The translations under genes were made by a program, and so were the position numbers. From assembly GCA_021793595.1 (NCBI GenBank), contig JAJYSL010000310.1, positions 1-5,394 of the forward strand: DNA of 5,394 bases. Reading direction: 5' to 3'. Every line of letters begins with the position of its first letter. Within the stretch, counting starts at the first letter, position 1. The stretch is from Acidobacteriota bacterium (GTDB taxonomy: Bacteria > Acidobacteriota > Terriglobia > Terriglobales > Acidobacteriaceae). This document shows, in pieces, positions 1 to 5,394 of the stretch. Under the pieces are notes generated by a model. It ran no database searches. It saw only the letters and a program-made list of their open reading frames with translations, and was not told the origin of the DNA.

Positions 1-85
1 GATCATGCTCTCTGGCCCGTGGCCGCCGTATCACTTTATCCACGGAACTCACCGCGCCGCCGCCCAGGCGGCAGCCCACGCATAA
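1..85 (+). CDS. C-terminal tail of a protein entering from the left edge, possibly gas vesicle protein GvpL/GvpF (partial)
   Basis: The second forward frame is open from the window edge to a TAA at 83-85 and encodes about 27 residues containing SGPWPPYHFI followed by an Ala-rich end. A GPWPPY-F motif near the C terminus is, from my knowledge of the family, characteristic of GvpL/GvpF gas vesicle proteins (structural or accessory proteins of gas vesicle assembly). The stop lies 12 nt before a strong bidirectional terminator, as expected for the end of a real gene converging on pgsA. Only the tail is visible, so the family call rests on one short motif. Two other forward frames are also open here but cross the terminator hairpin, so they are less likely to be coding. 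The frame is moderately likely to be real; the GvpL/F identity is tentative. Confidence 0.42.
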   Translation, partial: IMLSGPWPPYHFIHGTHRAAAQAAAHA

Positions 86-97
86 GCGCGGTTGCCG

Positions 98-170
98 ATC
101 CGCTCCAGACGCAGAAAAAACCCTCGTGGCCCCGCAGCCGGCGAGGGTTTTTTCTGCGTCTGGAGCGGAT
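98..170. terminator. Bidirectional intrinsic terminator (29-bp perfect inverted repeat)
   Basis: The arms at 98-126 and 142-170 are exact reverse complements over 29 bases, separated by a 15-nt loop. On the plus strand the core stem CCCTCG (121-126) / CGAGGG (142-147) is followed by six T (148-153). On the minus strand the same core is followed by six T, read as A115-A120. This is the signature of a factor-independent terminator that works in both directions. It fits its place between the rightward gene ending at 85 and pgsA, which ends at 230 on the minus strand. The pairing continues past the T tracts for another 17 bp on each side, which makes the hairpin unusually long. Confidence 0.9.
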
Positions 171-229
171 TGGAGGAGACAAAACGATAATTGCCGACAT
201 TCTTATGAGGCAAATGAATCAAAATGGAA

Positions 230-886
230 TCAGGAAAAGCGGTCCACGGTGGAAACGTCTTTTTTCCTGCTCATAATGAAGGTCTCCCGCCGTCGCGCTA
301 CCGACGCATGCTCAATTTTGCGCCAAAATGCCACAAAATAGTCGGTTGCGGAAACGATCGAGACCATCGCCATAAAGTAGACGGCGATGATCGCAATCAC
401 ATGCACCGGCAGGATGAACCAGCCAAAATGCCACACCGTCCAGCTATGATCCAGGATGGCCGCCACCACCGCGACAATCTGGGTCACCATTTTCAACTTG
501 CCCAGGTCGCTGGCCTGAATCGTAAAGCCTTCCGATGTGGCGATGGAGCGCAGTCCGCTGACCAGAAATTCTCGCCCGATCACCAGCACCGCGATCCAAG
601 CTGGAACCATGCGTGGATTCATCTCCACCAGGGAAATGAAGGCCGCCGTCACCAGCAGCTTGTCCGCCAGCGGATCCAGCAGCATCCCCATGGTTGTGAT
701 CTGGCCACGTTTTCTCGCCAGATAGCCATCGACCCCATCGGTAATGGAAGCCAGGATGAACAGGGCAGAGGCGAGAATCTCCGCCTCGCCGTGAAACGAG
801 TGGAAGGGGAAGGTCCGCGACAACAGCCAAATGAGCAGTGGAACACAGAAGATGCGGCTCATCGTGATGGAGTTGGGGAGATTCAA
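230..886 (-). CDS. pgsA: CDP-diacylglycerol--glycerol-3-phosphate 3-phosphatidyltransferase
   Basis: PgsA is an integral inner-membrane enzyme that makes phosphatidylglycerol phosphate from CDP-diacylglycerol and sn-glycerol 3-phosphate, the committed step toward phosphatidylglycerol and cardiolipin. The 218-residue protein has the full CDP-alcohol phosphatidyltransferase motif D50-x2-D53-G54-x2-A57-R58-x8-G67-x3-D71-x3-D75, whose Asp residues bind the metal ions. It has several hydrophobic membrane segments (about 12-23, 36-48, 76-88, 97-111, 132-146, 155-180), and its start MNLPNSIT is typical of PgsA. The start codon is TTG (886-884), supported by an AGGA Shine-Dalgarno 7 nt upstream; the next ATG, at residue 9, would remove the conserved N terminus. 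Length is slightly above the usual 180-200 because of a basic C-terminal tail from about residue 189. It is the last gene of the leftward group, 202 nt after the sensor kinase, and ends at the bidirectional terminator. Confidence 0.95.
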   Translation of the reverse strand: MNLPNSITMSRIFCVPLLIWLLSRTFPFHSFHGEAEILASALFILASITDGVDGYLARKRGQITTMGMLLDPLADKLLVTAAFISLVEMNPRMVPAWIAVLVIGREFLVSGLRSIATSEGFTIQASDLGKLKMVTQIVAVVAAILDHSWTVWHFGWFILPVHVIAIIAVYFMAMVSIVSATDYFVAFWRKIEHASVARRRETFIMSRKKDVSTVDRFS

Positions 887-1088
887 AGCGTTTTCCTAAG
901 TTGAGAACCCTGCCTCTGGGGCCTTGCAAGCATTATGCACCACGTTTCCGTTCCTTCGCGCCAACTGCCCGGATTTTGCCGGCGAAAGGTACCGTCTTCA
1001 GCCTTGATATGCAGATGCTGTGGGACTTAGCCGGTTCCACATTTGTTTTTCGACCAGAATGAATTTGATCCTCGTCTTCCGCTCCGGA
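887..1088. other. 202-nt intergenic gap upstream of pgsA
   Basis: This gap separates the sensor kinase stop codon (TAG, 1091-1089) from the pgsA start. No plausible small gene or strong hairpin was found in it. On the minus strand, CATAAT (plus positions 932-937) resembles a -10 box and would give a leader of roughly 40 nt for pgsA, but no good -35 box lies at the right distance. The Shine-Dalgarno of pgsA is at the left end of the gap. The gap is long enough that pgsA may be transcribed separately from the two genes upstream. Confidence 0.4.
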
Positions 1089-3077
1089 CTAATCGGTCAG
1101 ACCATTGAACGGAAAAAATAGCATGAAGACAGTGCCGCTGCCGGCATTCTCCCCATTGAATTTCGGGCGCTGGAACTCAGCCAGGAATTCTTTATGGTCG
1201 ATGCCGTCATATTTCTCTGCGACCTCTGGCGACGGTCGACTGCGAACGTGTACCGTACCCTGATGCTTTGCGATGATCTCGGAGCTGATCCATAGCCCCA
1301 GTCCTGTCCCGGTAATTTCCTTGGTCGTAAAGAACGCGTCGAATATGCGTTGACGAACGTATTCCGTCATTCCGGAGCCCGTATCGGCAATCGTGATTCG
1401 TACGCCTGCAATTTCAGGTTGGTACCAGTTCCGAGATGCGCGGACCGACAGGATCAGCCGCCCCCCGTTCGGCATTGCGTCCAGGGCATTGCCGACAAGG
1501 TTGGCGAAGAGTTGCCGCATCTCCCCGCTCAATGCGAACAGTTCTACCTCTTCCCGTTTCCGCCAAATCGTCTGCACCTTGGAGGCATTGGATCTGCCAT
1601 GATGCAGATCCAACACGGAATCCAGTATGTCGGCGGGATTGATCCGCGTCGGACTGGAAGACTGCCGATAGAACCGCAGCGTCTGCTGCGTAATCTGTGA
1701 AACACGTGCAATTTCCTGCTGCGCCATGTTCGTGTAATGTCTCGAGTCTGCGTCGAGCGTCTGCTGATCCAGCAGGTAAAGCAAGTTTGTCACCGCTTCC
1801 AACGGGTTATTGATCTCGTGTGCAATCGATGCCGCCAACTGTCCGGTCGCCGCCAGCTTCTCCGTTCTCCGCAGCAGTTCTTCTGACAGCTTTCTCTCGG
1901 TTGCGTCGACGATCACCGCTCCAACCCAGCGCGCGGAGGGTTGAGTGGGGAGCGGACCGGTTGCAGTCTCGCCATTGCCGCGAAGCGAGCTGCCTCGCGG
2001 GTCGACGGGTCGATCGCCGCCGGTACGCACTGGATAGAGACTGATCAGCCAGATTCGCGGACTGACCGGCGCCGTTGTCAATTCGCCGTGGATTTCCAGT
2101 TCACGCATCGGTTCCCCGGTGATAAATACCTGCTCAATTGCGGCCGCCAGTTGCGCGCCGACGCTGTTAGGAAAGATTTCCTGCACGGTGCGTCCCAGGT
2201 GATGGCTGATGGAAAGCTTGTCCATCTCTGCCAGAAACTGGTTCATTCTCACATATCGCGTTTTGCGATCGAAAAACGCAAAGCCGATCGGTGCATTGGC
2301 CAGCATGGAGTCAAGCAGCGCGAGCGTTTCGTTTAAGCCTGCACGCTGTTCCTTTAGCGCCGCCACCATGGTGTTGAAGGAGCGAGTCAGTTCGCCCGCC
2401 TCGTTCAGCGAGCTCGTCTTCAAGGGAAATACGTCGCTGCGCTCTGGGTCGCGAATCAGCAGTTTGGTGCCGCGCAGCAACCCAAGTAACGGGCGAGTCA
2501 CAGAGCGCGCCACCAGCAGGGAAAACAGTGCGTTGGCGGCAATCGCCAGCAGCGCAAACAGCAGCGCGGAACGCAGAATGCTCGACAGATCGATTTGGTC
2601 TTCTGAAGTGTCGGGATATACCCACGCCCTCGCGACCGGTACGTCATCGACTTCAATTTCCTCAGTCGCCGCGATTCCATGGTGTCCATCTGCGAAGATA
2701 TTGGCCGTCGGGAGTGGGCGCAACTGGCGCCGTTCTGCCGCCGACAACGGCGGGTATCCCGGCTTTCCCGTCTGCGCGCTGTAGGCTATGGTGTTTCCGG
2801 GAAGGTCGGTGATGCGGACCGCGTAGATGGAAGGAGTATCCACCATTCCATCCAGAAACAGTTGCAGCTGTGTCAGGTGCTGTTCCTCCAATTCCGACGC
2901 CGCTGTGTTGGCGAGCACATTCACCTGGTATCGGAGCCGCTCCGCCGTGCGCTCGCGCAAGCTGTTCCGCTCCTGGTGATAGACGTATCCAAACACCGCC
3001 GCCACCAGCAGGCATTGCAGCAATGCCGTGCCCCAAATCAACTGCCATCGAATGCTGCGTGGGAAAGGCCGAAACAT
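1089..3077 (-). CDS. Membrane sensor histidine kinase (two TM, HAMP, PAS, HisKA, HATPase_c)
   Basis: This is a two-component sensor kinase expected to autophosphorylate on His and pass the phosphate to a response regulator not present in the window. From ATG 3077 (662 residues): transmembrane segment 1 at about 11-32; an extracytoplasmic sensor region at about 33-168; segment 2 at about 169-190; HAMP at about 190-245; PAS-like domain at about 250-392, ending in the DATERK signature; HisKA with AHEINNPL and phospho-acceptor His420; then an ATP-binding domain with N box (NLVGNALDAM, 526-535), G1 (DTGSGM), F box (IFDAFFTTK) and G2 (GTGLGL, 590-595). All catalytic boxes are intact. An in-frame TTG at 3152, 4 nt after the ypdA-like stop, would add 25 basic residues. 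I prefer the ATG because it sits just before segment 1, though neither start has a clear Shine-Dalgarno. Two insertions are odd: residues 351-386 in PAS and 613-647 in the ATPase domain. The ligand is unknown. The only Cys is residue 22, in segment 1, so direct thiol sensing in the periplasmic part is unlikely. Confidence 0.93.
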   Translation of the reverse strand: MFRPFPRSIRWQLIWGTALLQCLLVAAVFGYVYHQERNSLRERTAERLRYQVNVLANTAASELEEQHLTQLQLFLDGMVDTPSIYAVRITDLPGNTIAYSAQTGKPGYPPLSAAERRQLRPLPTANIFADGHHGIAATEEIEVDDVPVARAWVYPDTSEDQIDLSSILRSALLFALLAIAANALFSLLVARSVTRPLLGLLRGTKLLIRDPERSDVFPLKTSSLNEAGELTRSFNTMVAALKEQRAGLNETLALLDSMLANAPIGFAFFDRKTRYVRMNQFLAEMDKLSISHHLGRTVQEIFPNSVGAQLAAAIEQVFITGEPMRELEIHGELTTAPVSPRIWLISLYPVRTGGDRPVDPRGSSLRGNGETATGPLPTQPSARWVGAVIVDATERKLSEELLRRTEKLAATGQLAASIAHEINNPLEAVTNLLYLLDQQTLDADSRHYTNMAQQEIARVSQITQQTLRFYRQSSSPTRINPADILDSVLDLHHGRSNASKVQTIWRKREEVELFALSGEMRQLFANLVGNALDAMPNGGRLILSVRASRNWYQPEIAGVRITIADTGSGMTEYVRQRIFDAFFTTKEITGTGLGLWISSEIIAKHQGTVHVRSRPSPEVAEKYDGIDHKEFLAEFQRPKFNGENAGSGTVFMLFFPFNGLTD

Positions 3078-3156
3078 GTAGAGCGTTGATTTGATTCTAT
3101 CGGAGCGCGACTTCCATGGCGATTCGAACCGTCGTGCCGCCAATGGCGCCAACAGG

Positions 3157-4170
3157 TTAAGAGCTTTTCACTGCCGCGCGAAGTTTCTGGCGTAATCCTG
3201 CGGCAATCTGCGCCCCATGGAAACGGCCATTTTCAATAAAGATTTCGTTCGTGCGTTTTCCTGCGACCACCACACCCGCCAGATAGATGCCGGGAACATT
3301 GCTTTCCAGTGTTTTTGGGTCGAAGGTCGGGGTGCGGTCCACGCCAGCCAGCCGAATGCCCAGCGCTTCCAGAAATCGGAAATCTGGATGATAGCCGGTC
3401 ATCGCGAAGACGAAATCGTTCTTCAGCGTGACCGGCCCATCTGGCGTACGCAGCCGCACGGAATCCAGCGCGATTTCCTCGACCGTGGTGTTGAAGTGGC
3501 CATGGATCTCATCGTGCGCGATGCGGTTTTCGATGTCCGGCAGGATCCAGTACTTCACATGCTTGTGCATGGCCGGCCCACGATGCGCCAGCGTGACCCG
3601 CGCGCCGTGCCGCCATAAATCCAGCGCCGAAATGGCAGCCGAGTTCTTGCCGCCGATCACCAGCACATCCTGGTCGAAGTACGGATGCGGGTCCTGATAA
3701 TAATGGAAGACCTTGGGCAGGTCCTCGCCGGGAATCCCTAAATAGTTGGCGCGGTCGTAATATCCCGTGGCGATGATCAGCGCGCGCGTCCGATACGTGT
3801 GCGCGCGTCCTGCGGCATCGGCGCAATGGAGCGTGAAGTCGCCGGCCTTTCCCTCGACGCGATCTACCTGCTGATACTGGCGAATCTTCAGGCGAAAATG
3901 CTGCGCCACCTTGCGGTAGTATTCCAGCGCCTCCTGCCGGTTCGGCTTCTGGTTTGGACTGCTGAAAGGAATGTTGCCAATCTCCAGCAGTTCCGGCGTC
4001 GTAAAGAATGTCATGTTCGACGGGTAATGAAACAGCGAGTTGCAGAGGCAGCCCTTGTCGACCAGCAGCGTATCGAAGCCGGCATTCTGCGCATCGATGG
4101 CGCACGCCAACCCCGTCGGCCCCGCTCCAATCACCAGTACATCGACAGCATTCGCAGCAAAATCGCTCAT
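3157..4170 (-). CDS. ypdA: YpdA/Bdr-like FAD- and NAD(P)H-dependent oxidoreductase (bacillithiol disulfide reductase family)
   Basis: This is a cytoplasmic flavoprotein of the YpdA family, whose characterised members reduce bacillithiol disulfide with NADPH. The 337 residues hold an N-terminal FAD-binding Rossmann motif GAGPTG (15-20), the family block running from HYPSNMTFFTTPELLEIG (48-65), an IATGYYD strand (133-139), an NAD(P)H-binding motif GGKNSA (173-178) typical of YpdA, and a C-terminal FAD segment from PGIYLAGVV (293) to about residue 320. Length is normal for the family. The redox Cys after GGGP in Staphylococcus YpdA (Cys14) is Thr19 here; a Cys41-Leu-Cys43 pair follows soon after. 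I chose ATG 4170 because AGGAG lies just before it, although only 1 nt away, and because it gives a family-length N terminus. A TTG at 4212 would add 14 residues but overlaps a candidate -35 box. It is the first gene of the leftward group, with the sensor kinase directly downstream. Substrate specificity is inferred from the family only. Confidence 0.85.
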   Translation of the reverse strand: MSDFAANAVDVLVIGAGPTGLACAIDAQNAGFDTLLVDKGCLCNSLFHYPSNMTFFTTPELLEIGNIPFSSPNQKPNRQEALEYYRKVAQHFRLKIRQYQQVDRVEGKAGDFTLHCADAAGRAHTYRTRALIIATGYYDRANYLGIPGEDLPKVFHYYQDPHPYFDQDVLVIGGKNSAAISALDLWRHGARVTLAHRGPAMHKHVKYWILPDIENRIAHDEIHGHFNTTVEEIALDSVRLRTPDGPVTLKNDFVFAMTGYHPDFRFLEALGIRLAGVDRTPTFDPKTLESNVPGIYLAGVVVAGKRTNEIFIENGRFHGAQIAAGLRQKLRAAVKSS

Positions 4171-4184
4171 GCTCCTATTTAAGC

Positions 4185-4212
4185 ATTGTGAGGTGATAGG
4201 CCAGGTGGTCAA
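4185..4212 (-). promoter_or_regulatory. Candidate sigma-70-like promoter for the ypdA-like gene and sensor kinase
   Basis: On the minus strand, TTGACC (4212-4207; 5 of 6 matches to TTGACA) is followed after 16 nt by CACAAT (4190-4185; 4 of 6 matches to TATAAT). Transcription would start near 4178, leaving a very short leader before ATG 4170. Position and spacing fit, but the match is by eye, and sigma-factor preferences of this host are unknown. Confidence 0.4.
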
Positions 4213-4215
4213 GGT

Positions 4216-4224
4216 TGATATTAA
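4216..4224 (+). promoter_or_regulatory. Candidate extended -10 promoter for the restriction-modification genes
   Basis: TGATATTAA has the TGn extension followed by TATTAA (4 of 6 matches to TATAAT). It would start transcription near 4231, about 30 nt before the endonuclease ATG. No convincing -35 box lies upstream, which is tolerable for an extended -10 element. It is only 3 nt from the -35 box proposed for the opposite gene. Weak, by-eye evidence. Confidence 0.28.
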
Positions 4225-4260
4225 TTTGGGCGTAGATGGGCAACCCGCCTAAACTGACAT

Positions 4261-5223
4261 ATGCCCATAAATGCCGATAAGCCCCATCTATGGAAGGCCG
4301 ACACTCGAGAATCGGTTGACCAGTTCAATCAGTGGTTTATGCAATTCGCTCCGAAAGCGTATCGCGAAACGCGCAAGAAGACTATTAAAAGCGTGGAACA
4401 TGGGCTCACGCTCACCGGCGATTTCACCACGATTGTTCCAGAAGTCATCAAAGCTCATCCAGGCATTCTTCCGATGCTGCGGATGTCCACGTGCCCGCCA
4501 CTGGCGCGTGACCGGCTGATTGGTCTTGCCGATTCCAGCAAGAATGTCGTGCATACGCTGGAGTCGGGCAAGATTCCGCCACGGCTATCAGAGAAGTTAT
4601 TGGAGGAACATTTGGCAAAGATTGCCAGCATTCTCTCGAAAATGCTTGACGTTGACATATTTCCTTGGCTGGAAGTGAATCGCGGCCCGAGCAAACAGGA
4701 ACGCTATCGCTCATCGACTATCGTTGCTGACCGGCTCTGCGGCGCTGTTGCTGAGCCTATCGTGCGAAATGCGCAGGAGAAACGCCAGCTCGCGCTTATC
4801 GCACAACACCTTACCGCGAAAGGCTACAGGCTGAAAGCCCATTCTGCCACCGCGCCGTTGACGCAGATGGAACCGGGGACATTCACTTTTCGGCTGAATG
4901 TGTTGGTAAAGTCCTCCAATGTGGAAGCCAAAAGCATCAAGATTCCCGTCGATGCCGTGATTCAGCCGCTGAATGCGAAACTGCCTCACCTTCCTTTGCT
5001 TATCGAAGCGAAGTCTGCGGGAGATTTCACGAACGTCAACAAGCGCCGTAAGGAAGAGGCCACGAAAATCAATCAGCTGAAAGCGACGTTTGGCGGGCAG
5101 GTAGTGTTTGTGCTGTTCCTATGCGGTTATTTTGACGCCGCATATCTCGGATATGAGGCCGCTGAAGGCATAGACTGGATTTGGGAACACCGCCTCAAAG
5201 ACCTTGACCAACTCGGAATCTGA
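4261..5223 (+). CDS. XamI-family type II restriction endonuclease
   Basis: The 320-residue protein matches what I recall of the XamI restriction endonuclease family (Pfam RE_XamI): an N terminus with NADKPHLWKAD, then APKAYRETR (30-38), MSTCPPLARDRLIGLA (75-90), ADRLCGAVAEPIVRNAQEKR (156-175) and a C-terminal nuclease core. The core fits the PD-(D/E)XK fold, with Asp231 (IPVDAVIQP) and Glu249-Ala-Lys251 (LIEAKSAGD) as the likely metal-binding and catalytic residues. XamI itself cuts GTCGAC; whether this protein has the same target is inference. The gene is full length with no frameshift. ATG 4261 is the natural start by family comparison, but no Shine-Dalgarno precedes it. The methyltransferase start follows 8 nt after the stop, so the two are co-transcribed. 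Counting a few 60-base lines by hand gives about 52-55% GC here against about 58-65% in the ypdA-like gene, compatible with horizontal acquisition but a small sample. Confidence 0.88.
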   Translation: MPINADKPHLWKADTRESVDQFNQWFMQFAPKAYRETRKKTIKSVEHGLTLTGDFTTIVPEVIKAHPGILPMLRMSTCPPLARDRLIGLADSSKNVVHTLESGKIPPRLSEKLLEEHLAKIASILSKMLDVDIFPWLEVNRGPSKQERYRSSTIVADRLCGAVAEPIVRNAQEKRQLALIAQHLTAKGYRLKAHSATAPLTQMEPGTFTFRLNVLVKSSNVEAKSIKIPVDAVIQPLNAKLPHLPLLIEAKSAGDFTNVNKRRKEEATKINQLKATFGGQVVFVLFLCGYFDAAYLGYEAAEGIDWIWEHRLKDLDQLGI

Positions 5224-5226
5224 GGG
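5222..5226 (+). promoter_or_regulatory. Shine-Dalgarno of the methyltransferase gene, overlapping the endonuclease stop
   Basis: GAGGG lies 5 nt before the methyltransferase ATG at 5232 and shares bases with the endonuclease TGA stop (5221-5223). The placement fixes the methyltransferase start and suggests translational coupling. The endonuclease has no comparable site. Confidence 0.7.
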
Positions 5227-5231
5227 CACGT

Positions 5232-5394
5232 ATGGGAGCCGTCGCAGTACATAGCATCGAGGAATGCCGCCAAGAAGAGCAGGTGCGTCTTGACCGCCTT
5301 AAGACGGCAGCCGAGCGCAATAAATGGGGACAATTCGCAACTCCTCCCGCGCTTGCCCTGAGTTTGGCCAGGTATGTCCGCGCATTACGTGGGG
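5232..5394 (+). CDS. N6-adenine DNA methyltransferase of the XamI-like system (N-terminal part, runs off the right edge)
   Basis: Only 54 codons are visible. They encode a charged N-terminal helix followed by AERNKWGQFATPPALALSLA, at about residues 28-47. The GQF-TP segment is motif X of gamma-class N6-adenine methyltransferases, where this AdoMet-binding motif comes first in the protein, before motif I. The gene lies directly behind the endonuclease, 8 nt after its stop and with its own Shine-Dalgarno, which makes it the cognate protective enzyme that methylates adenine in the recognition site. The catalytic (D/N/S)PP(Y/F) motif and the target recognition region lie outside the window, so neither activity nor integrity can be judged. 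An alternative reading as a fusion or truncated enzyme cannot be excluded. Confidence 0.8.
   Translation, partial: MGAVAVHSIEECRQEEQVRLDRLKTAAERNKWGQFATPPALALSLARYVRALRG

Noticed and set aside
224..904. Long forward open frame (226 codons) opposite pgsA
   Set aside because: It is the antisense shadow of pgsA, which has a complete catalytic motif and family start. The forward product is His-, Gln- and Asp-rich with no recognisable domain.
444..929. Minus-strand frame of 161 codons overlapping pgsA
   Set aside because: It is out of frame with pgsA, Gly- and Arg-rich, and has no domain; typical of shadow frames in GC-rich coding DNA.
932..937. CATAAT on the minus strand as a pgsA promoter
   Set aside because: The -10 match is good, but the nearest -35-like sequence (TTGGCG) is 21 nt away and nothing suitable lies at 16-18 nt. 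It is mentioned with the gap but not called as a promoter.
2209..2784. Forward open frame (191 codons) within the sensor kinase
   Set aside because: It is antisense to a kinase with intact HAMP and PAS signatures. Its Ser/Arg-rich composition is a by-product of the opposite frame.
3153..3156. Assigning the kinase start firmly to TTG 3152
   Set aside because: The 4-nt gap to the preceding gene is attractive for coupling, but there is no Shine-Dalgarno, and the extra 25 residues lie before the first membrane segment without family support. ATG 3077 was preferred, with the TTG noted.
4250..4255. TAAACT as a -10 box giving a leaderless endonuclease mRNA starting at about 4261
   Set aside because: The spacing to ATG would fit a leaderless start, and the missing Shine-Dalgarno agrees, but the hexamer is only 4 of 6 and the -35 match (TTGGGC at 18 nt) is poor. 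It cannot be separated from the upstream extended -10.
1..5394. tRNA, rRNA, CRISPR, transposase or tandem repeat
   Set aside because: No cloverleaf, spaced direct repeats, transposase motif or terminal inverted repeats were seen on reading both strands. The only strong palindrome is the terminator at 98-170.

Overview
The window reads as chromosomal DNA of a moderately GC-rich, free-living bacterium. A YpdA/Bdr-type flavoprotein, which belongs to the bacillithiol redox system, sits beside a modular sensor kinase and pgsA. A possible gas-vesicle protein tail lies at the left edge. Bacillithiol genes occur outside Firmicutes in Acidobacteriota, Bacteroidota and Deinococcota, and an Acidobacteriota host is my best guess. 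This is inference from family knowledge; there is no rRNA or other marker to settle it.

Layout, left to right. (1) Bases 1-85 (+) hold the last 27 codons of a gene entering from the left, possibly GvpL/GvpF. (2) Bases 98-170 form a perfect 29-bp inverted repeat that reads as an intrinsic terminator on both strands, between that gene and the convergent pgsA. (3) Bases 230-4170 (-) carry three genes pointing left: a YpdA-like pyridine nucleotide-disulfide reductase (4170 to 3157), a two-transmembrane HAMP-PAS-HisKA-HATPase sensor kinase (3077, or TTG 3152, to 1089), and pgsA (886 to 230). The first two are probably co-transcribed. pgsA lies beyond a 202-nt gap and may have its own promoter. (4) Bases 4171-4260 are a 90-bp divergent intergenic region with back-to-back promoter candidates. 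(5) Bases 4261-5394 (+) hold a type II restriction-modification pair: a complete XamI-family endonuclease followed 8 nt later by the start of its N6-adenine methyltransferase, cut off by the right edge.

The restriction-modification pair looks like an accessory insertion beside housekeeping and redox genes. The endonuclease gene comes first, without a visible Shine-Dalgarno sequence, while the methyltransferase has a good one. No controller gene lies between them. Four GTCGAC sites, the target of the family's namesake, are in the neighbouring chromosomal genes.

The features most worth a second look are the YpdA-like protein, which has Thr in place of the conserved redox Cys but carries a CxC pair nearby; the two insertions in the sensor kinase; and the expression layout of the restriction-modification pair. 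I see no tRNA, rRNA, CRISPR array, insertion sequence or tandem repeat. No gene-free stretch exceeds 300 bases.
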